A stretch of 64,000 nt of DNA, from the NCBI RefSeq assembly GCF_008370345.1, contig NZ_VTUU01000004.1:310001-374000 (forward strand), read 5' to 3'. The first letter of the stretch is position 1. The number at the start of each line of letters is the position of its first letter. Of the stretch, positions 55,020 through 63,866 are shown piece by piece. The translations under genes were made by a program, and so were the position numbers. The DNA is from Marinobacter salinexigens (lineage in GTDB: Bacteria; Pseudomonadota; Gammaproteobacteria; Pseudomonadales; Oleiphilaceae). The notes under the pieces are model-generated. The model worked only from the letters and a program-made list of their open reading frames with translations, was not told where the DNA came from and made no database searches.

Positions 55020-55910
55020 ATGAGAGAGGAACTGGGAGATCTTGCTGTATTCCTGGCGGTTGCAGAAGAAAGCAGCTTTACCCGGGCTTCAGTGAGACTT
55101 GGTTTGTCGCAGCCGGCGGTCAGTCACTCGGTAAGACGGCTTGAGGAGTCAGTCGGGCTCAAGCTTCTGAACAGGACGTCTCGAAAGGTCTCGACAACGG
55201 AGGCGGGGGAAAAACTGCTCGACACTCTGCGTCCGAGCTTTTCGCAGATCAATGCCCGGATCGAAGAAATTCGTATGCTGGGAGATGCCCCTCGCGGGTT
55301 AGTGCGGTTGACGGCGAGCAAAACGGCCGCCCGTACGATTCTATGGCCAAAAGTGTCCCAGATCCTGAAAGACTACCCTGAAGTCCAGATAGAAATAAAT
55401 CTTGAGAGCCGACTATCGGATATTACCGAAGACAGGTTTGATGCTGCGGTGCGACTGCGGGAATTTGTTAGTCCGGACATGATCGCTGTCAGGATAGGTC
55501 CTCAAATCAGAATGGTTGCGGTAGCGTCTCCGGACTATTTCAGGACACACGGGGTACCGGAACATCCAGAAGATCTTGATAGCCATGCCTGCCTGGCAAT
55601 GCGCTTCAGCCCAACTGCACCTCCCTATGACTGGGAATTCGAGAAAGGTGGTGAAGTCATTGTGAAGAAGGTTCACGGGTCATTGATATGCAGTGACAGC
55701 GATATGTGCATTGAGGCAGCGAGAGAAGGTCATGGGATTGTGTTTGTTACAGAGCCGGAAGTACTTGCTGATATTCAGGAAGGCAAGCTTCGACGTGTGC
55801 TGGCGGACTGGTGCCCGCCATTTGACGGATTCCACCTCTGTTATTCCGGACGCCGCCAGATGAGCTCTGCCTTCCGGTTAGTTGTCGATCGGTTGCGGTA
55901 CAGAGATTAA
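55020..55910 (+). CDS. LysR-family transcriptional regulator
   Basis: 296 residues. N-terminal winged HTH (ESSFTRASVRLGLSQPAVSHSVRRLEESVG) and a PBP2-type effector domain of the CrgA-like group (ASKTAARTILWPKVSQILKDYPEVQIEI). Divergent from an MFS gene, its probable target. Its ATG at 55020 has no strong Shine-Dalgarno. Confidence 0.92.
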   Translation: MREELGDLAVFLAVAEESSFTRASVRLGLSQPAVSHSVRRLEESVGLKLLNRTSRKVSTTEAGEKLLDTLRPSFSQINARIEEIRMLGDAPRGLVRLTASKTAARTILWPKVSQILKDYPEVQIEINLESRLSDITEDRFDAAVRLREFVSPDMIAVRIGPQIRMVAVASPDYFRTHGVPEHPEDLDSHACLAMRFSPTAPPYDWEFEKGGEVIVKKVHGSLICSDSDMCIEAAREGHGIVFVTEPEVLADIQEGKLRRVLADWCPPFDGFHLCYSGRRQMSSAFRLVVDRLRYRD

Positions 55911-56032
55911 TGTGGCGCGCATCCTCTACGCCTTCGTCGCCAGAGTTTTCCGAGTTGCTTCCCTGCATGCTATCTTCGATGGTTAGGTGATCTTGAGAAC
56001 TTCCCGTTAATCGAGACTGGCGAGCAGACATT

Positions 56033-57481
56033 ATGAACGTAATCATCATTGGCGCAGGGATCATGGGGACGACTTTTGCCACGTTGGCAAAGGAATTGGC
56101 TCCCGGGCTTGATGTCACCATTCTTGAAAGGCTGCAGGGCCCTGGTGAAGGCAATTCCTGGGTCTTCAACAATGCCGGTACAGGGCATGAAGCGAACTGT
56201 GAGCTGAACTACACCCCGGTGGATGAAGAGGTCATCGCCGTAGAAAAGGCACTGAAGATCCATGCACAGTTTAACATCGCGAAGCAGTTCTGGGCCTATC
56301 TGGTAAAGCGCGGTGCCATCAGCGATCCAAAAACGTTCATCAACCGGACAAAGCACTGCACCATCGTTGCGGAATCGGCCATTGACGAACTGCGGCTGAG
56401 GTTCAGGGAAATGTCTGCCCATCACTTCTTCGAGCAGATGCGCTTCTCAGAAGATTCTGAGGAAATAAAGAGCTGGATTCCCTACCTGATGGAGGGCCGG
56501 TCTCCGACGGAAAAGATGGCCGCGACGGTGATCGAAACCGGTACAGATGTGAACTTCGGCTCGTTGACCCAGCAGATGGCGAAGTACGCGGTTCAGGATC
56601 TTGGGGTGAAGATTGAGTACGGCACGCATGTTAAGCGGGTGCATCGTAGCCCATCGGGTAGCTGGCTCGTGGAAACAATGCGCAACGGTGCAGAAAGCCA
56701 GTACCGGGCAGACGTTCTGTTTGTCGGCGCCGGAGGGGGAGCTTTCCCGATCCTGAAGAAGAGCCATCTGCCATTCGCCAAGCGCTTTACGGGCTTTCCG
56801 GTGGGAGGCCGATTCCTGCAGGCGCCTGTTACTGAGGAGCAGGCTGATAGGTATCGGGCCAAAACCTATGGTAAGGCCGCTGTTGGGGCACCGCCGATGT
56901 CCGTACCGCACCTGGACCTGAGAGTTGCGGACGGTCAGCACTACCTGCTGTTCGGCCCATTTGCTTCGTTCAAACCGGTGCTCGAAAAAGGGCGAGGCCT
57001 CATCGACTATCTGCGGGCGATGCGGCTGCATGACATTCCGGGCTTGCTGAACGTCGCGCTGGAGCATTTCCCACTGGTGAAGTACCTGGTGTCGGAGACA
57101 TTCAAGGGCGAGAAAAGCATGTTTGAAGAACTCGAACACTTCGCGCCGGGCATGAGCAAAATATTCGATTGGAAGCCGATCGAGGCTGGGCAGCGGGTCC
57201 AGATTATCAAAGACGGTGACCTCCAGATGGGCACCGAGATCCTGGTCTCCAGCGACAAAACGTACGGGACTCTGCTGGGCGCATCACCCGGAGCTTCGGT
57301 ATCACCAGAGGTGATGCTGCGGGCTCTTGAACAGCTCCTGCCAGCAATATTTACAAAAGACGAAGCGCGGGAAAAATTGAGAGAGATCTTCCCGGAAGAC
57401 AACCTTGAAACACTGGCTACAGATCCAGACCGCTACCGGGAAATTCGTGATGCGGTTAATCAGCGTTTGGGGATTGCCTGA
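56033..57481 (+). CDS. mqo: Malate:quinone oxidoreductase
   Basis: 482 residues. FAD-binding GAGIMGTTFATLAKELAP (about 7-24) and the family's NNAGTGHEANCELNYTP (about 45-61) are clear Mqo signatures. It oxidises malate to oxaloacetate at the inner membrane, passing electrons to quinone. No NAD-linked malate dehydrogenase lies nearby. It resembles the Marinobacter/Pseudomonas-type Mqo in length. Regulation is not visible; the upstream 120 bp shows no clear promoter. Confidence 0.92.
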   Translation: MNVIIIGAGIMGTTFATLAKELAPGLDVTILERLQGPGEGNSWVFNNAGTGHEANCELNYTPVDEEVIAVEKALKIHAQFNIAKQFWAYLVKRGAISDPKTFINRTKHCTIVAESAIDELRLRFREMSAHHFFEQMRFSEDSEEIKSWIPYLMEGRSPTEKMAATVIETGTDVNFGSLTQQMAKYAVQDLGVKIEYGTHVKRVHRSPSGSWLVETMRNGAESQYRADVLFVGAGGGAFPILKKSHLPFAKRFTGFPVGGRFLQAPVTEEQADRYRAKTYGKAAVGAPPMSVPHLDLRVADGQHYLLFGPFASFKPVLEKGRGLIDYLRAMRLHDIPGLLNVALEHFPLVKYLVSETFKGEKSMFEELEHFAPGMSKIFDWKPIEAGQRVQIIKDGDLQMGTEILVSSDKTYGTLLGASPGASVSPEVMLRALEQLLPAIFTKDEAREKLREIFPEDNLETLATDPDRYREIRDAVNQRLGIA

Positions 57482-57531
57482 GCCGCAGTCAAAGCGGTCC
57501 GACAACCCCCCAGAGCTGTACCGGCGAGGTT

Positions 57532-57675
57532 TTAGCCGTGTCCATCGAAGGCGCATTGTTCAACGGCCGGATGGTTGCCACATGCCATGTCCTCGTCGCT
57601 TACGCCATCGGCTTGTGCAAGGACAGAAACAGAGAGGATTGAGAAGGCGAGAAAGAATTTTTTCAGAGTGTTCAT
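57532..57675 (-). CDS. Small secreted peptide, 47 aa
   Basis: A leftward ORF in the gap after mqo. A clear Sec signal peptide (MNTLKKFFLAFSILSVSVLAQA, cleavage after QA) is followed by about 25 residues, GVSDEDMACGNHPAVEQCAFDG in part, with two Cys that could form a disulfide. Weak GGAA near the expected Shine-Dalgarno position. Not recognised. The signal peptide's quality, more than length, supports it as real. The rest of the 57482-57816 gap holds nothing else I can name. Confidence 0.45.
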   Translation of the reverse strand: MNTLKKFFLAFSILSVSVLAQADGVSDEDMACGNHPAVEQCAFDGHG

Positions 57676-57816
57676 AGTGTGATTCCACTTTCTAAACGGG
57701 TTATCGGAACAACGTCACCTTAATCGGCTTGATTAAAATTCTGACCGATCACCATCCTGAAAAATAATTGCTTTGCGGTATACCATTCATCACGCCCAGT
57801 GATATTTATGATTGAA

Positions 57817-58992
57817 TCAGTTCGTGCCTGCGAGCAGTTCGCCCTGTACCTTTTTGTGTTTCTGGAACGCCAATACCAGAATCAGCCCCAAAGCGGAGGT
57901 AGCTGCGCCGGCAACGGCCACACTGGGCAGGCCTAGCCCCAGGTGGATGACGAGACCGCCGAGCGCGGCACCGATGGCATTTCCCAGGTTAAAGGCGCCT
58001 ATGTTCATTGCAGAAGCCAGATTGGGGGCGTCACTCGCTTCAGAGACAACCAGCGCCTGAAGCGGTGGCACGACCGCAAAACTGGTTATCCCCCACAGGA
58101 AAATCAGCGGCGGCACGAGCAGCGTGCTTTGCATAGTGATCGCGAATACGGTAAGTAAAATGGCTGTGCCGGCCATTGATACGACAAGTGTCCCGGTAAG
58201 GTTCCGATCGGCAAATCGCCCCGCAAGGGCGTTGCCAACTGCCAGGCCAAATCCATAAATGATCAACATGGATGTAACGAACAGAGTTCCTGCCCGGGCT
58301 TCATCCTGCAGGATCGGGGCGATGTAGCTGAACACGGTAAACATTGAGCTGCTGCCCACCACGGTGAGCAGTAGCGCGAACAGAACGGAACGCTTTCCCA
58401 GCACCCTGATTTCACTGGCAGCGGAGGTTTGACCGTCCACCCTGAGCCTCGGTAGTGATGCCCGAAGTGCAATCAGTGTCACCAAACCGAGAGCCGCCAT
58501 TCCGTAAAACGCGGTACGCCAGCCGATGCTTTCGCCAACATAAGTTGCCAACGGTACCCCTCCAATGTTGGCTATGGTCAGGCCGGAGAAAACAATGGCT
58601 ACAGCACTCGCCCTTTTATCGGGCGCCACAAGTTGTGTTGCGACAACGGCGCCTACTCCGAAAAAGGCGCCGTGGTTGAACGATGTGATGATTCGGCCAA
58701 TGAGCAGGGTGGTGTAGCTGTCTGCCAGCGCCGAGATCAGGTTTCCGACGGTAAAAATACTCATGGCCAACAATAGCAGGCTACGGCGTGACATATTGGA
58801 GAAGCCCAGGGTCATGATCGGTGCACCAACGACAACCCCAAAGGCATAGGCGCTGATCAACATCCCGGCAGTCGGGATGCTGACTTCGAGATCGCTGGCG
58901 ATTACTGACAACATGCCCATCGGAGAAAATTCGGTTACCCCTATACCGAAGGCGCCTAATGCCAGCGCCATAAGAGGGAAGTTAAATTTCAT
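57817..58992 (-). CDS. MFS transporter, DHA1 (AraJ/YdhP-like)
   Basis: 391 residues from ATG 58992, with GGAGG upstream. Twelve hydrophobic segments, starting MALALGAFGIGVTEFSPMGML, a sugar/drug-efflux DHA1 hallmark. Motif A is LGFSNMSRRSLLLLAMSIF. Divergent from a LysR gene at 59141, its probable regulator. Confidence 0.9.
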   Translation of the reverse strand: MKFNFPLMALALGAFGIGVTEFSPMGMLSVIASDLEVSIPTAGMLISAYAFGVVVGAPIMTLGFSNMSRRSLLLLAMSIFTVGNLISALADSYTTLLIGRIITSFNHGAFFGVGAVVATQLVAPDKRASAVAIVFSGLTIANIGGVPLATYVGESIGWRTAFYGMAALGLVTLIALRASLPRLRVDGQTSAASEIRVLGKRSVLFALLLTVVGSSSMFTVFSYIAPILQDEARAGTLFVTSMLIIYGFGLAVGNALAGRFADRNLTGTLVVSMAGTAILLTVFAITMQSTLLVPPLIFLWGITSFAVVPPLQALVVSEASDAPNLASAMNIGAFNLGNAIGAALGGLVIHLGLGLPSVAVAGAATSALGLILVLAFQKHKKVQGELLAGTN

Positions 58993-59116
58993 TGCTGAGT
59001 GCCTCCTTAATCTTTTCAGTGGCGGAATATAAATCACGCCTGACAGTAGATAAATGGGGTTTCCGGTCATCCAGCTGTTCATTTGATTCACAAGTACCGG
59101 GAATTTAAAATAGTGA

Positions 59117-59130
59117 GCGATTTATATCGC
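59117..59130. promoter_or_regulatory. Dyad GCGAT-TTAT-ATCGC at the LysR start
   Basis: A 5-bp-arm perfect dyad 10 bp before the second LysR ATG and about 125 bp before the MFS start on the other strand. It could be an autoregulatory LysR site; chance cannot be ruled out. Confidence 0.35.
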
Positions 59131-59140
59131 GGGGATGGCA

Positions 59141-60037
59141 ATGGAAAATCGAAGGGTGGATCGCACAGCCGAGATGGAGACCTTTTTGGCTGTTGCTTGC
59201 GCTGGTTCCTTCAGCGCTGCGGCAAGGGAGCTTGGATTAACTCCGTCGGCTGTCAGCCGGCTGGTTACACGGATAGAACAGCGGCTGGGCGTTCGGTTAG
59301 TGGTTCGGACCACCCGTAGCCTCAGGCTGACAAGGGAAGGAGATGACTACGCACTTGCAGCGCGTCGGGTTCTGACGGAACTGGAGCAAGCAGAATCAGC
59401 GATTGCAGACAGGGGGAGCCCAAGGGGGCTGGTAAGGGTCAGTGCGTCTCTGGCACATGGCCGTCTCTCTATCATGCCACTTATCCCCGAATTTCTCGCA
59501 CGATACCCTGAGATCACTGTTGATATCCACCTGAGTGATGAGATCTCTGATGTGGAGGGCGGGCAAATCGACGTGGCTATCCGCTTTGGCCCGTTGCCTG
59601 ATAGCTTACTCAGTGCCCGCCCTCTTGGAGAAACAGGCCGTTCAATCGTTGCTGCACCGGAGTATCTGCAAAAGCACGGCTATCCCGGTGTCCCGGCTGA
59701 TCTGGGGCGCCATAATTGCCTCGACTTCAGTTTTAAACGGATCGAACCAGGCTGGCCATTTAAAGTACACGGTAAAGAAATCATGTTACCGGTAGACGGC
59801 AATGCACAAGCCAACAACGGCGAAACCCTGGTGCAGTTGGCGTTGCAGGGTGTGGGTATTACACGGCTTGGAGACTTTCATATCAGACCGGAGTTGGAGT
59901 CCGGGCGGCTGGTTCGCGTCCTTGAGGAATTCAACCCCGGCGATACTGAAGCCATTAATGCGGTATTTATCGGGGGCAAGACCATGCCAGCCCGGGTGAG
60001 GGTATTTATCGACTACCTCGTCGAAAAAATGCAGTGA
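59141..60037 (+). CDS. LysR-family transcriptional regulator
   Basis: About 298 residues. N-terminal winged HTH (GSFSAAARELGLTPSAVSRLVTRIEQRLG) and a CrgA-like effector domain (SASLAHGRLSIMPLIPEFLARYPEITVDI). Starts at 59135 or 59141 are equally open; GGGG spacing favours 59141. Divergent from the DHA1 MFS gene. Confidence 0.91.
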   Translation: MENRRVDRTAEMETFLAVACAGSFSAAARELGLTPSAVSRLVTRIEQRLGVRLVVRTTRSLRLTREGDDYALAARRVLTELEQAESAIADRGSPRGLVRVSASLAHGRLSIMPLIPEFLARYPEITVDIHLSDEISDVEGGQIDVAIRFGPLPDSLLSARPLGETGRSIVAAPEYLQKHGYPGVPADLGRHNCLDFSFKRIEPGWPFKVHGKEIMLPVDGNAQANNGETLVQLALQGVGITRLGDFHIRPELESGRLVRVLEEFNPGDTEAINAVFIGGKTMPARVRVFIDYLVEKMQ

Positions 60038-60403
60038 CATACCGTGTGAGGAAAAAAACACCATCCGTGGTGTACAGACGCAATCAACGCTTGCAGAGCT
60101 TACCGAAAGTCAGCACGCCTGGGACTTTCCCAGAACGGATGTCTCGGTGAGAATCTGGATTTATCTTCGCACTTGAATACATCAATAAATAATTTGAAGT
60201 TTATATATGAATCATCATGAAAAGTGATGAAAGGGAGGGGTTTGAAACAGATCCAAAGATAAAATGTTCGAATAGTAGCCGTATAACTACTTATGTATCA
60301 CTTACGGTGATATTAAGAATGCGGAGCTTTGATTAGTCTTAACACGTTATGAACTGAAGAATATTGGCCAACTGGTTTCCGACACCTATTTTCGGAGTTG
60401 GCT
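60038..60403. other. 366-bp A+T-rich intergenic region before the LpxR-like gene
   Basis: No ORF was found on either strand with support. It contains a perfect 17-bp palindrome, TATCAC-TTACG-GTGATA (60296-60312), about 92 bp before the LpxR-like start, and a second weak dyad TCATCA/TGATGA near 60214-60232. This suggests a regulated promoter region. Confidence 0.5.
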
Positions 60404-61429
60404 ATGCAACATCGATTTCTTCCCTTTGTATTCATCGCAGCTGTGTTTTCGCCCCTGGCATTGGCAGGGTCCGGCGACACGGTGATTGCCATTTCCACAG
60501 ACAACGATCTGTTTTCTCCAACACAAACCGACCGGGATTACACGGCCGGCGTTGCGGCCACCTATTCCTCCAATTCGAGGCAGTTCCTGGATAACCCGGT
60601 TTCCCAACTCAGTCAGAGTGTCGACCGGTTCCTACTGCCGGGATTCAGCGAGAGCATGGGGGAGCCTGGGAGCGGGGCGCTGGAATTTGGTGTCTATGGT
60701 TTTACGCCGGAGGACATCAAAGATAAAGCGATCAATCGGGAAGATCGGCCCTACAGCAGCCTTGTTTATTTGTCCTCAAGCCAGAGCTACACGAGTCTGA
60801 GCCGTGACTCGGGATGGACAACCTCCCTTACATTGGGGGTATTGGGGTTGGATGTTTTCAAGGCTGGCCAGAATGCTATTCACAAAGTGGTGAACAGTGA
60901 TCGCGCAGAAGGGTGGGGGCACCAGATATCGAACGGCGGTGAACCCACATTCCGCTATTCTGCCGCCTACCATCAATACCTGGATAGCAACCAGCCGGAC
61001 CAAAAACTCAAGGTGACCTATTTCGGCTCGGCAGGCTACCTGACCGAGGTGGGTGCTGCCCTGGTATTTCGTGACGGGCTGATATCGTCACCGGACAACC
61101 GGTTCAACCCCGAGTTGATGGCATACGGTGAAAGAGCCCCAGGCGTCTCTGCATCCGGCGGGCGGGAAAATTACTTTTGGGGTGGCGTGTCTGTTAAAGC
61201 GCGAGTGTATAACGCATTCCTGCAAGGCCAGTTTCGGCATTCTGATCATGAGCTTGGTTCGGCCGACCTGAACGTACTTCTGGCGGAAGTCTGGGCTGGC
61301 TACACACACAGTTTTTTGGGTGGGACCGAGTTGAGCTATGTGCTGCGCGTACAGAGTTCCGAGATCAAGGACGGAAAGGGAGACCGCACATTGGCGTGGG
61401 GCGGCATCGTCTTCAGCAAACGCCTTTGA
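60404..61429 (+). CDS. LpxR-like (DUF2219) outer-membrane lipid A deacylase
   Basis: 341 residues. Signal peptide ending LALA, then the LpxR/DUF2219 signatures: STDNDLFSPTQTDRDYTAG near the mature N-terminus (calcium and active-site region), EDRPYSSLVYLSSS, and EGWGHQISNGGEPTFRY. LpxR removes the 3'-acyloxyacyl group of lipid A. The C-terminal FSKRL does not end in the usual aromatic. ATG 60404 follows GGAG. Enzymatic activity is inferred from the motifs only. Confidence 0.85.
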   Translation: MQHRFLPFVFIAAVFSPLALAGSGDTVIAISTDNDLFSPTQTDRDYTAGVAATYSSNSRQFLDNPVSQLSQSVDRFLLPGFSESMGEPGSGALEFGVYGFTPEDIKDKAINREDRPYSSLVYLSSSQSYTSLSRDSGWTTSLTLGVLGLDVFKAGQNAIHKVVNSDRAEGWGHQISNGGEPTFRYSAAYHQYLDSNQPDQKLKVTYFGSAGYLTEVGAALVFRDGLISSPDNRFNPELMAYGERAPGVSASGGRENYFWGGVSVKARVYNAFLQGQFRHSDHELGSADLNVLLAEVWAGYTHSFLGGTELSYVLRVQSSEIKDGKGDRTLAWGGIVFSKRL

Positions 61430-61549
61430 GCTTGCAGAATCGTCAATACATCATTGAGGAAAATACGAGTTATATGATCCGGCAATTGGAGTTTGTTGGC
61501 AGCAGAGCACATGGTGTTTATTGAAACATTGAAACCGTGAGGTCCTATT

Positions 61550-61873
61550 ATGAGTAATATCATCCATGTAACCGATGCAAATTTTGAGGAAGCTGTAAGG
61601 AACAGTGATCGTACTGTACTGGTTGATTTCTGGGCGCCCTGGTGCGGCCCATGTAAAACCGTTGCTCCCTTGCTTGAAGTTCTGGCTGACGAGTTCGCTG
61701 ACGAGATAACGATCGCCAAAGTCAACGTAGATGAAAGCCCGGAGGTGACGGCCAGGATGGGTATCCGTAGTATTCCCACATTGGCACTGTTCAAAGAGGG
61801 CGGCGTTGTCGCCCAGCAAACGGGAGCTGGTAGTCTTAACCAGCTTCGAACCTTTGTGAAAGGGCACCAATAA
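61550..61873 (+). CDS. trxA: Thioredoxin
   Basis: 107 residues, the size of E. coli thioredoxin 1. Active site W31-C32-G33-P34-C35 in FWAPWCGPCK, and the cis-proline loop RSIPTL. It reduces disulfides in the cytoplasm. It lies between the LpxR-like gene and a LysR gene, away from the usual rho neighbour, so it may be an additional thioredoxin. Confidence 0.93.
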   Translation: MSNIIHVTDANFEEAVRNSDRTVLVDFWAPWCGPCKTVAPLLEVLADEFADEITIAKVNVDESPEVTARMGIRSIPTLALFKEGGVVAQQTGAGSLNQLRTFVKGHQ

Positions 61874-61933
61874 GGTTCCACCTGGCGAGCCTCCACACAT
61901 TGGGGGCTCGACTCTACCGCCGGGAAATACTGA

Positions 61934-62884
61934 ATGAAAACTCAGGAACTGCATTTACTTTATGTGTTCGACGCCATCATGACAGAGCGGTCTGTAACCC
62001 GCGCTGCCAATCGACTGGCCATGACTCAGCCCGCAGTATCCAACGCCATTTCAAGAATGCGCCATATCTGGAACGACCCTCTCTTTGTCCGAAAAGGGCG
62101 CAACATAGAGCCAACATCCTACGCACTCAGCCTGTGGGACCAGGTGAGGGATCACATGTACGCACTGACCAATGCGGTGAGCGCTACTCAGTTTGATCCA
62201 GCCAACTCCAAGCGGACGTTCAGGATAGCGGTGACCGATGTCATCGTTGAAATGGTCTGGCGCCAGTTGATCCAATTGCTTGAGCGCGAGGCGCCTGGTG
62301 TCGATATCCATGCCGTGCCTTATACACCAGAAGGGAGTCACAGTGACCTGAGAGAGGCCCACGTGGATCTGGCTGTCGGGTTTCTTAACCAGCATGACCA
62401 TAGTCTGCGCAGCACCTGGTTGTTTGAGAGTCGACATGTTCTGGCTATGCGCGAAGAGCACAAGCTCGCTGGCCAACAGGTCTCCATGGAGGAGTTTCTG
62501 GAAGCCAGACATCTGATGGTGAGCCTGTCAGGTGACGCTCATGGCGTTGTTGATGGCTATCTCGATCAGAAAGGTCTTACTCGGCGCATCGCGGCTACGG
62601 TTAACCAGTTTTCGATCGTCCCCCAGGTGCTGCGGGAATCCAACCTCATTGCAGCGATACCGGAACTGATCAGTCAGGACTGCGGATTCGTTGATGGCCT
62701 CTGGATGAGCGAGTTGCCGTTCGAGGTGGAGGCAACGAGCATGTACCTTATCTGGCACGCACGTCATGATCGGGACCCGGGCGTGGTATGGCTGCGGAGC
62801 CATATTGAGGAATTGCTTCAGCAGCGATGGAGCGAAATTATGAAGTATTCGCCATGCGGGCAACGGAATGTTCAGGTTTCTTGA
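61934..62884 (+). CDS. LysR-family transcriptional regulator
   Basis: 316 residues. N-terminal HTH of the NodD/SyrM-like group (LYVFDAIMTERSVTRAANRLAMTQPAVSNAISRMRHIWNDPLF in part) and a PBP2 effector domain. It follows trxA on the same strand; the AhpD-like gene converges on it. Its targets are unknown. Confidence 0.92.
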   Translation: MKTQELHLLYVFDAIMTERSVTRAANRLAMTQPAVSNAISRMRHIWNDPLFVRKGRNIEPTSYALSLWDQVRDHMYALTNAVSATQFDPANSKRTFRIAVTDVIVEMVWRQLIQLLEREAPGVDIHAVPYTPEGSHSDLREAHVDLAVGFLNQHDHSLRSTWLFESRHVLAMREEHKLAGQQVSMEEFLEARHLMVSLSGDAHGVVDGYLDQKGLTRRIAATVNQFSIVPQVLRESNLIAAIPELISQDCGFVDGLWMSELPFEVEATSMYLIWHARHDRDPGVVWLRSHIEELLQQRWSEIMKYSPCGQRNVQVS

Positions 62885-62890
62885 GTGTGA

Positions 62891-62938
62891 AAGCACGGTT
62901 GATCTGACCATGCAGATCAACCGTGGTCTGATGCTTTT
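62891..62938. terminator. Strong intrinsic terminator between convergent genes
   Basis: CACGGTTGATCTG (62894-62906) and CAGATCAACCGTG (62913-62925) form a perfect 13-bp stem with a 6-nt loop, followed rightward by TTTTTA. It ends the LysR gene and, less well, the AhpD-like gene. Confidence 0.85.
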
Positions 62939-63483
62939 TATGCCCAGCTAAAGCGTGCGAATGGGGCGTCCACTGGTGTGTCAGCAAAATGATTTACATA
63001 GTTGCTCATCACTTTTTGCGAAAGTACCAGGATAACCTCAAGTGCCTGACGCTTGGAGTAGCCGGCGTTGAAGAAACTGTCAAAATCCTCAGGGGCCAGT
63101 TCTCCACGTTTTTGAACAACTCGCAGAGTAAAGCCGCGCAAATCCTCAAGCTTCTGTGACGGGAGAGCGGTTCTGTTCCGCAGTGCATCTGAAATAGACT
63201 CTTCGACCCCCATACTTTTCGAAATGAAGGTATGAGCCGGGACACAGTAATGGCATTTGTGCTCAACATTTATGGTTTGCCAAACAACCGTTTTTTCATC
63301 ATCTGTAAAGCTACTTTCCAAAACCAGATCATGTAGCCTTTGGTATGCGTCGAGCAAACCTGGGGCCTCTGCCATAACCGCATGAAGGTTTGGAATCATT
63401 CCAAAGGCCTTCTGGGATTTCTCAAGCAGGGGGCGGGAATCTTGCGGTGCTGAATCAATGTTATGAAGGTTGAACTTACTCAT
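62938..63483 (-). CDS. Carboxymuconolactone decarboxylase/AhpD-family protein
   Basis: 181 residues. The AhpD-type active site CHYCVPAHTFISKSMG (C-x2-C-x3-H, about residues 76-82) is intact, so a peroxidase-related thiol reaction is likely. Two helical CMD repeats. GGAG precedes the ATG. Monocistronic. Confidence 0.88.
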   Translation of the reverse strand: MSKFNLHNIDSAPQDSRPLLEKSQKAFGMIPNLHAVMAEAPGLLDAYQRLHDLVLESSFTDDEKTVVWQTINVEHKCHYCVPAHTFISKSMGVEESISDALRNRTALPSQKLEDLRGFTLRVVQKRGELAPEDFDSFFNAGYSKRQALEVILVLSQKVMSNYVNHFADTPVDAPFARFSWA

Positions 63484-63866
63484 CCGGATATCTCCAGTTA
63501 TTCAAGGGACTTCAATGTATCCCCTGGCACCATTCTGAAAATGGCTGTCTGTTCAATATTCTGGGCTTTTTGTTCAGACAGGGAGAGTCTGTTTACGTGA
63601 TCTATTCGCCGGATCTGGCGATTCCGGGCGCAATGCTTATGTCTGCGACGGGGTTTATCGTGCTTTGGGCAGGGCGCCCAGGGATTTCGCGGTTTTCGCG
63701 CGGCAGGTTGCTGAGTCGGGAGCGTGGCGGATCACTGAAGACGTCTCCAAGGCTCAGACCGAGAATGAGCCAGCGTAGAAAATGGCAATGAGGCGTAACA
63801 TTTGGGTGTGACGGGTTACTGGTAGCTATTGGCAAAGCTGTTGTATGAAAACCGGAGGAACACAGA
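63484..63866. other. 383-bp intergenic region
   Basis: An ORF with a possible GTG start at 63597 would give 64 residues with one hydrophobic segment (LAIPGAMLMSATGFIVLWAG) behind a GGGAG site, but the rest is arginine-rich and looks like chance coding. The overlapping antisense ORF (63602-63898) looks no better. No RNA gene or operator was recognised. Confidence 0.35.

Noticed and set aside
57405-57677. 90-aa rightward ORF over the mqo end
   Set aside because: It is out of frame with mqo and overlaps the better-supported small secreted peptide.
63597-63791. 64-aa protein after the AhpD-like gene
   Set aside because: One hydrophobic stretch but arginine-rich remainder; no homology recognised; kept only in the gap note.
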